Shown here: positions 56,750 to 64,000 of the stretch, in pieces | Layout of the letters: each line of letters starts with the position of its first letter | Position numbering within the stretch: position 1 is the stretch's first letter | NCBI GenBank assembly: GCA_023525975.1 | Contig: CM042034.1 | Location: 28,360,779 to 28,424,778 of the forward strand | DNA length: 64,000 nucleotides | Reading direction: 5' to 3' | Source of the DNA: Smallanthus sonchifolius | Lineage: Eukaryota > Streptophyta > Magnoliopsida > Asterales > Asteraceae | Notes under the pieces: generated by a model | The model's input: only the letters and a program-made list of their open reading frames with translations | What the model was told of the DNA's origin: nothing | The model's database searches: none | Position numbers and translations under genes: made by a program

Positions 56750-58402
56750 TACAAATATATAAACCCAATAAAATCTACCACACATTACAAAAAAACCTAA
56801 ATTTAACACAAATCAACTACATTTCAACTAAAATAATCAAGTGGAGTTCAACTCATTGGAAATGAAGAGAGAGACGGTGGAGGATAGAGCCACCGAAAAT
56901 GGAGGTAGTGGGTGGTTATGTTTCGTGGTGGAGATGGTGGCTCATGATGGGTGGTAGTTGTGGCATCAGCACGTTATAAAATTAGAGAAGAAAGGTGTTT
57001 AGGGTGAATGTGCAGGAAAGAAAGGCGGGAATAGGTTTGCTGTCAAAAATTTACCGGCGGAATTTCCATCGAAAATCATTCTTTAGAGTTATGTGTGTTA
57101 TTGTTATTTACCATTTAAATTTACTTTCCGTTGTAGAATCCATCTGAGATTTATCTATACTTGCCGACGGGAAAACATTCGTTGGAAATCCGACGGTACT
57201 TACCCAAAGAGTGTACTCAAATGATATTTTTCATAACTCATTTTTCTATAAAGATCTAGTATTATTATGTTTTAAGTTACTCAAACCCATATAACTTGAT
57301 AACAAGTGTTTTAATACATGCGTATTTGATTAATGCTCGATTATTGTGTTAGTGTTTTGCTATACAACCACACGTAAGATGAACAACGTTAATATACTTC
57401 AGACCATACATTGAAATTATTACATATAAATTACATTACATTTCCACATGTTACAAATAAATTACATTATACTTCCATTTTGAACTAGACTATAATCAAA
57501 CCACTAAAGTCGGTAGCATTGTTTACATATAAATTACATTACATTTCCAGATTTTACTCAAAACGGGAAATGTTAGTCAACTAAAACATAGAAATGTGTG
57601 CCCAAGGGAGAATGATGCACAAATGGTAACTCAACTTCTAATATTGGGACACATCCATCTCAAGAGTTGAGGAATCATTCTAGCTTATCGCGTCGCTTCC
57701 CAACTTTGTTTCAATTTACATGGTCGTCAACAAAGGACTTGGAGCAAAGCTTGATTAAAACGTAAGCTAATAGACGTTATCCAACACCACCAAATCCAAC
57801 TTAACTGCTAACACCATACTTGTTGCTCAAATGATGGATTTTACGTCAGATTCGCCACTTTTAACTACAAAGACCACCAATTCCAACTTAAAGTATGATG
57901 TGTGGAGTAGGTTCGGTTTTTTTTTTTGCCATATTTATCAAAGGTTACATCTCACGAGAGTAATAGATTTGAAAATGAAAAAAAATGTTTTTGAAGGTAG
58001 TAGGTTCGGTTTTGTGTCATAAACACCATCACCGACGAAATCCCGACAGAGTTTCGACATCCGGTGGAATTTTTTTTGACCAAAAGTAGGAATCTTTTAG
58101 GGACTTGTGCATTTTTGAAAATTGATCATTTTCTTGACTCACGTGCTGTCGGAAACCGTTACAGGCAGAGGAAGATTTTCTGGGCCGTAACTATTCGTGG
58201 TAGTTTATCAGCATAGTACCGACTGGATACGAAACCACCAGAAATTACTGACTGATCGTTGACGGCGGCAGCAAAAACAAAAAAATATATATAATTAGCA
58301 AAATCGACTTCGACAGTTTCTATCGGTGATCCATGGCTATATTTCTAACGTAATTTTCTGTCAGTAAATATCTATAGGTGAAAGTGCAGTTTTCTAGTAG
58401 TG
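56750..58402. mobile_element. Non-coding repeat with CACTA-type right end
   Basis: The sequence ends TTTTCTAGTAGTG at 58402, i.e. CACTACTAGAAAA inverted, a common plant CACTA terminus. Internal words such as CCGACGGGAAA and CCGACGAAATCCCGAC recur in both orientations. The left terminus was not found; the Helitron end limits it to right of 56749. No transposase seen. Confidence 0.4.
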
Positions 58403-59019
58403 TATGTTTTTCCAACGACTCAACTCCGTTATTAATGGAGTTCACCACTGGCATTCCGACATTGCAGGTTGCCCTTGTTTCGTAGTGCATAAATTAAATG
58501 AAAAATAGTTCATAATACAATCAACTCATGTCGTATCTATTATCAAGGAGTGAAGTAGGGTGATTTAGACCTAAATTTTGGTTGTAACAAAAGAAACTAT
58601 TAAAACTATGATGTCTATGTGTCCTTTTAGCGTACTTATATCAAAGATCATAAAAGAATCAAAGTGATATTGTTATATTAATCGAAACATTCTGATGTCA
58701 CTCAATGCACCTGCACCTCCAATGCATGATGTAACAAACATCAATAAACGTGCCACCTCATATTTCTACTTATCTTTAAAAATATGAATTTTTACTCTAG
58801 CACTAAATCATTTTTCGAACACCCACTTTTTTATTTAAAAATATAATTAAATATGGGTACGTGAGAGAGGGTGGCCCACCACTTCAAGTTTGCATGTGTA
58901 TGGAAATCCAAACACACCCGGACGTACGCACCTACAAACAACTACTCCAATGGACCCATCCGGCCAACTAAGCATCCGCCTCTATCCGCTGCGTACATTC
59001 TAATACTAGATGACTTAAA
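58403..59019. other. Intergenic, no gene seen
   Basis: No supported frame or terminal repeats. Confidence 0.45.
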
Positions 59020-59708
59020 CTTAAACTTAAACTTTTTTGGATTTTTATAAAAGACATAAACTTAAACTTAAACACTCACATCCCCACACTTGAAAGACAC
59101 ATTGTCCTCAATGTGAAGCAAGACACAACTAAAAATAAAAATGTAAAAATAAACAGGAAGCGACTTAGCTGGTAATGAATGCATTCTAGTGAATGTGCAG
59201 CTTCGTTCTTCCTAGTGTGCACCGTATAGCATTTCGGTCGCGGTTGCACACACTGCTGGGCTGCCTTTACATAGTGAAAAAAGCATTCGTCCCGCCCGAA
59301 CGGAGATTGAGTATGGGCAATACGAACAATACCTGCAAAATAAACCTCACAACAAACCCGTTGCATTAAACTGACACAAATAAAAGACTCAAACTGACTC
59401 ACGAAGACTCTAGATAGAATGCAAGGATAGGTACCCGATGCGTGACAAACACATAGACATGAATGCCACAGCAAGGTGGATCATCGGTTATGAATCGGTT
59501 CCCGAGTTTCCCATGGTCGTGGTCAGTGAATGAGATGATGGTGGATGATATGGTAGATGATAGATGATGATTATGGTGGTGATATGATGGTATGGTAGAT
59601 GGTGGATGAATGGTGGTGAAGGGTGTGGAAAACCATCGGAAAACAAGGGCAAAAGGACAATTCAAGGTCCCCTCGTGTACCGCGAAGAAACCCTGTCCAC
59701 CCCTCGCG
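59020..59708 (-). mobile_element. Fragment of the Athila-like family, internal region
   Basis: Nearly collinear with about 17265-18010: it shares the ACATCCCCACACTTG purine tract, the TTCGGTCGCGG block, a GATGATATGG-rich stretch (present once here, partly duplicated at 17.7-17.85 kb) and the CTCGCG palindromes. It ends exactly at the insertion point of the gypsy LTR at 59709. The left edge is abrupt. Confidence 0.85.
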
Positions 59709-59911
59709 TGTAACATTTCTGATTTTCATCATGTAATCGTTTGATTTCAATAAACAAACACATTTCAGTTTCGATTCGTGTACAAACAAACTACGATGCA
59801 GTTACATATACAAACTATTCTATTACAATAACAAATTAAACCAAAACACCATTATCTCACAAGCCCCGAGGACCAAAACTGACAAAACTAAAAAAACTAC
59901 AAAACTAGGCA

Positions 59912-59970
59912 AGCACGGTCGCGCCTAAGACTAGGCACGGTCGCGCCTGAAGACCTAAGCACGGTCGCGC
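59912..59970. repeat. First CACGGTCG palindrome cluster in LTR
   Basis: Three copies of GCACGGTCGCGCC/T spaced about 20-25 bp. Arms are nearly but not fully paired (GGCACG/CGCGCC). Confidence 0.75.
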
Positions 59971-60580
59971 TGATGAACCCACTTGACTGCAGAAAGTCAA
60001 ACCATACCATCTGAATTCGCGAAATTTAAAATAGAGAAAAGCCGGTTTTCACGCGACAGACCTTACTCGACTGAATTCAACCTGCAACACGCCTAAATTG
60101 TCCTCCAATTTGCACATTTTTTTAATCCCATTCACACCACAACCGAGTCTCTCAAATTCGTCGATATAGAGCCAGTTGCAGGCTTCCTACACTCTCATAT
60201 ACACCCACTCAATCTCTCAGAACTCTCACTCGACGCTCACAACACCTCTGTCGTCCGATTGATCGCCAAGAAACGAAGCCGCTCGACCCGTAGCCGACCG
60301 CATTCAATTGCCCACTTTCAACAAGTAAGTAACACGTCTTCAGCTTTGTATCTACCTCTACTACGAAAGCCCTATGTCAATTCGTTGTAGAAACACTCAA
60401 ATCGATCCGATTTTGAACCAAAAAGCCGAAACATAAATTTTACTCGAATTACACTCTAGACAAGATATAAATACAATTAAACTATGTAGAAACATTCGTA
60501 ATCATCCACTAAGTGAAAGCCCTAAGAATCCTGAAGCTATTAATATAAGAATCGATCGAATTGTGTCTGAAAAAGGCCCG

Positions 60581-60838
60581 ACACGGTCGCGCTCATCCCT
60601 GAGCGCGGTCGTGCCTGTCCAAATCGTGCCCCAGGTGTGGCCCGGTCGTGCTTACCGAGCAAACAAGTCTTGATCAAAAACAAACACTAGACGCGGTCGT
60701 GCCAGATACGAGCACGGTCGTGCTCTATGTCCAGAACCTAGGAAGTACCTTCTGACTCGACCACGGGCGCGCTCAGACCACCACGGTCACGCCCGGCAAC
60801 GAGCGCGGTCGTGCCCTACTTGAGCACGGTCGTGCTCC
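60581..60838. repeat. Second CACGGTCG palindrome cluster in LTR
   Basis: About nine copies in 260 bp. Two are perfect inverted repeats, arm GAGCACG, GT, arm CGTGCTC (60710-60725 and 60822-60837); the others carry one or two mismatches. Spacers are unrelated to each other. Confidence 0.8.
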
Positions 60839-62017
60839 TTGACCAGAAACTTTAATTTTATTATTTTCAAACTTAATTTAATATGTTTTTATTTAAACAT
60901 TTCAAAACTTGTTTATAAAAATTTAAGTTATAAAATCCCAAAACCCGGGAATCATTTATATACCAAATCGCTGATTTAGAAATTTAAAACGATTAATTCC
61001 CGATAGTTTCAAAACCGATGAAATCGTGAATTTATATAATCATTTTTATTTATACAAATATATATATATATATTGATTTAAACAAATATCGTTTAATTAA
61101 ATTTTATTTAAATAAATATATATATATATATATATCGCTACTAATTTATTATTCCAAAACCAACCCTAAACACACAAACCACCAACGAACCCACTTTGGA
61201 CACAAAATAACACAAACAGTGACACGCGTTATACCCTCATTCAATAGGTCAAACGTAGCGACCTACAACACGCTTGGTATTTTTGTTGATCTGTGCAAAC
61301 TACACTACCCAACACAAGTGAGTTACATAGCCCCTCTTTTACTCTATTTACAAACTTTTGGGGTGGAACATGCGTTCTATTTACTATGTTTACAAACTAC
61401 ACAATATACAATTCCACCCTACAATCATGTGTTACAATTTTGAGCTTTGTGCTTAAGTACTAGGTGTGTAGACCAACACGCAGTTTGCTATTCACGTGCA
61501 ATCATTAACTATTTTATAGCCTACAGTAAACAGTGATAGATCTATTGAGTCTGACAAACCCACCCAGGTAGGGTGACTGTTACTGCCAACACGCGTTTGT
61601 TTTGCATGCTAGTTACAAAGGTTTGATTGTACTACCAGGTCACACGATGGTAACTCTCCATAAATGCCTTAATTGCCATGTTTGTATGAATTGTATACAC
61701 ACAACACTATATTCTATTACATGACACGAAAACCTATGTATTCTCACCAACTTTTTAGTTGACTTTGTTTTTAACCATGTTTCAGGTGACAATGTTTGAA
61801 GTATTACAAGCTGCTACATATAGGATTTGGACCTAGCAATTAATCTAAACTATTTATATTTTGTAATCGCTACATTTGGTTCTTGTATGGTATGAACTTG
61901 CTACGTGTAATGAAAATGAATGTTTAAATTATTCAAACTTTAGCAACCATGAGCTATGAACAGTCTGCACAGCTTCACGCCCCGACGTTTTCCGCCATCG
62001 GTCGGGGTGTGACAGAT

Positions 62018-62029
62018 TGGTATCAGAGC
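62018..62029 (+). other. Primer binding site, initiator-Met type
   Basis: TGGTATCAGAGC, three bases after the LTR end GACA, the same site as in the chromovirus at 12699. Confidence 0.92.
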
Positions 62030-62709
62030 CTTGGTTATAGGGAATTAGGTTATTAGACACCATTGACCTAGACTATAACTTTAGGACACCCAACAATGCC
62101 ATGTTACATGTTTTATGTGATACGTGCTAATTGTTATATGTCACATGCTTTATGTGTTAGTTATTTGATACTTAAATTGTTTAGACTACATGACTTAATA
62201 AGCATGCGTAAATAATAAATTAAATAAATCGTATCCATACCCGTATCCTAAGCCGCATATCTTCCTTAACTGCTTCTATGTCATCATCGCCATAACTTGT
62301 GGAAAAACTCATACTCGTAGACATTAGTCTATAAAAAATATTTTTATATACCCGTTAAGGTTTTAGACTCTGTTAATTATTAAAGGACATGTGCAATCTG
62401 GAAGGGTGACACCTGTATTCTGGGTTTTCTGTCTAGGAAAGCATTTCATATAAATCCCAATCAACCGAGGGATCCGTATGCTTTCCTGGGAATTCCCGGG
62501 ATGAGTGTTTACCTATAGGCTAAAGCACGTCTCCTTGAAAATTATATAAGTCTAATTAACCTTAATATGTCATTGTGTTCAAGTAGAAATGTGATTACTT
62601 GAAAACAATCCAAACCATGAAATAAATGTGTTATTTTTCCTCCTATCCTAAATTTCAACGGATTTTTATAAATTCTCACAACACTTTTGTATCATTCTCT
62701 TTTTATAGA
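62030..62709 (+). other. Untranslated leader of the gypsy element
   Basis: About 680 bp between the primer site and the gag start, AT-rich and without a supported frame. It would hold the packaging signal. Confidence 0.5.
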
Positions 62710-64000
62710 ATGCCTCCTCGTCGTAACATCAACCGCAACAACACCGACAACGCCAACGATAGCACCAACACCAATACCAGCAATGCCAACAACAACAATA
62801 ATACCGACCTTGCTGCTCTCCTCACTCAGCTGGTAACTCAACTAACTCAAGCCAATAACAACAACAATGGGAACGCCAGTGGTAGTGCTAATACTGGTGG
62901 TGGCGGTGGTGCCAACCCGCCACAATGTACCTTCAAGCATTTCAACTCTTGCAATCCCCTGAAGTTTTATGGTACCGAAGGAGCCACGGGACTCCTTCAA
63001 TGGTTCGAAAGTATTGAGGGCACCTTCCTCAATAGTGACTGTCCGGACAATCTGCGTGTCCGCCATGCCACTAGTGTCTTCCAAAAACGGGCACTAACCT
63101 GGTGGAATGGGGAAAAGAGAACAAGGGGAGTAGAAGTAGCAATGGCTCTGCCATGGGATGAGCTGAAAAGGATCATGACCGAGGAATTCTGTCCTCGAAA
63201 TGAGATGAAGAAACTGGAAGCGGAATTTTGGGATCTTACCCAAGATAGCGGTGAAAGCTTGGCGTACACTAACCGTTTCCACGAACTCAGCATGCTGGTA
63301 CCGCACATGGTTACACCTTTGTCTAGGTGTATTGAAAAATATATCGGTGGTCTACCGAGACAAATCCAAGACACTGTTCTGGGAAGAAATCCTGCAAACC
63401 TAGAAGATGCTATTCGTCTAGCTGCCACACTGACCGATAATCACGTTAAAGCAGGTACTCTTACCAAAAAGGGGGCCAAGAAAGTTTCTGACACCACAAC
63501 TCCTCCTACTCATGTCAAAGAAGTTCAAAACGAACAGTATCGAAACACCAGGAAGAGAAAGGCGAAGAATTTTGCAATAGTCACTCCAGCCGCCCTAATT
63601 AATCAAGTTGCACCCTTGGCCCAAAATCCAGCCAAGAAAGCTTATGGAGGTACCTACCCACTCTGCAACAACTGCAACTATCATCACCCACAAACTGTCC
63701 CATGTCGCATTTGCAATCATTGTGGGAAACTTGGCCATACGGCCAATATCTGCCGACAAAAGGCACTTACTACTCAAGCCAACCCGGTTAATCAACCCGG
63801 AGCTAATCAAGTGGTTCCAATCAATGCAAATGGACGGGCTTGCTATGAATGTGGCAACCCGAACCACTTCCGGAACCAATGTCCAAAACTTGTGAACAAT
63901 AATCAGGGCGGAGCTCGTGGGCGTGCTTTCAACATCAACGCCAATGAAGCTCAAGCCAACGATCATGTGGTCAATGGTACATTTCTTGTAAATAAACAAT
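62710..64000 (+). CDS. gag (N-terminal part of gag-pol), open to window end
   Basis: ATG at 62710, and the frame is open for 430 codons to the window edge. The N-terminus is Asn/Thr-rich and low-complexity. The capsid (retrotrans-gag) domain shows FKHFNSCNPLKFYGTEGA, LTWWNGEKR, LPWDELKRIMTEEFCP and YIGGLPRQIQDTVLG. Knuckles include CNHCGKLGHTANIC and CYECGNPNHFRNQC (C-x2-C-x4-H-x4-C), preceded by an extra Cys/His cluster (CNNCNYHHPQTVPC). It ends at VVNGTFLVN, the start of the protease, so gag and pol are probably one frame. It builds the cytoplasmic particle. No lesion is visible, in contrast to the copy at 8.4-12.4 kb, whose gag lacks exactly this capsid region. Confidence 0.9.
   Translation, partial: MPPRRNINRNNTDNANDSTNTNTSNANNNNNTDLAALLTQLVTQLTQANNNNNGNASGSANTGGGGGANPPQCTFKHFNSCNPLKFYGTEGATGLLQWFESIEGTFLNSDCPDNLRVRHATSVFQKRALTWWNGEKRTRGVEVAMALPWDELKRIMTEEFCPRNEMKKLEAEFWDLTQDSGESLAYTNRFHELSMLVPHMVTPLSRCIEKYIGGLPRQIQDTVLGRNPANLEDAIRLAATLTDNHVKAGTLTKKGAKKVSDTTTPPTHVKEVQNEQYRNTRKRKAKNFAIVTPAALINQVAPLAQNPAKKAYGGTYPLCNNCNYHHPQTVPCRICNHCGKLGHTANICRQKALTTQANPVNQPGANQVVPINANGRACYECGNPNHFRNQCPKLVNNNQGGARGRAFNINANEAQANDHVVNGTFLVNKQ

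Larger units (their letters stand above)
59709..62014 (+). mobile_element. 5' LTR of a gypsy element running off the window
   Basis: 2306 bp, from TGTAACATTT to GGTGTGACA, followed by a primer site. The preceding 5 bases TCGCG are the presumed target duplication, not testable here because the 3' LTR is outside. It is related to the solo LTR 19681-22717 in its right third. It contains two arrays of CACGGTCGTG-type palindromes. Confidence 0.9.

Overview
The window looks like an intergenic-to-genic stretch of a repeat-rich flowering plant genome. The evidence is exon/intron genes with GT-AG borders, LTR retrotransposons primed by plant-type tRNA sites, and many hAT-, Mutator-, CACTA- and Helitron-type remnants. 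The LRR kinase, CDT1 and short secreted cysteine-peptide genes are eudicot-like. I suspect a large-genome eudicot such as a composite (Asteraceae), but that is an inference and nothing here proves the species.

Layout. 0-5.6 kb holds a hAT MITE, a two-exon gene for a small secreted cysteine-rich peptide (minus strand), a small solo LTR and a 99-bp tRNA-derived SINE. 5.68-27.95 kb is a nested transposon stack. A hAT-like element (5679-27949) contains a second hAT-like element with a G-rich core (6161-27426). That core was hit twice by LTR retrotransposons, both on the minus strand: a Ty3/gypsy chromovirus (6401-14724, target duplication GGGGC) and an Athila-like element (14874-26143, target duplication GGTGG). 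The Athila-like element was in turn hit by a gypsy element now reduced to a solo LTR (19681-22717, target duplication TGTGT), which carries a tRNA-like SINE segment.

27.9-37 kb has an unidentified exon split by a non-autonomous CACTA element (28639-32323, target duplication CAA), a frameshifted paralogue of the cysteine-peptide gene whose intron holds a foldback MITE, and further MITEs. 37.4-41.2 kb carries a CDT1-like replication-licensing gene (minus strand); four coding exons are clear but the C-terminal part was not found. 41.3-47.4 kb is MITEs, AT microsatellite, a Copia remnant and a small LTR element inside it. 47.7-55.4 kb is an LRR receptor-kinase gene of the HPCA1/At5g49770 type (minus strand), broken by a frameshift between the HRD and DFG motifs, with MITEs in several introns. 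55.4-58.4 kb contains a Helitron 3' end and a possible CACTA end. 59.0-64.0 kb has a second Athila-like fragment interrupted by the 5' LTR, primer binding site and an open gag frame of a chromovirus-like gypsy element that runs out of the window.

Most striking observation: three unrelated LTR families here each carry arrays of very short inverted repeats with 2-3 base loops. Arms are TGCGTACTT/AAGTACGCA, CCTCGCG/CGCGAGG and GAGCACG/CGTGCTC. In the first two, copies differ by paired changes that keep the arms complementary. I do not recognise this as a described LTR feature. The third family's element is inserted exactly at the centre of one of the second family's palindromes.
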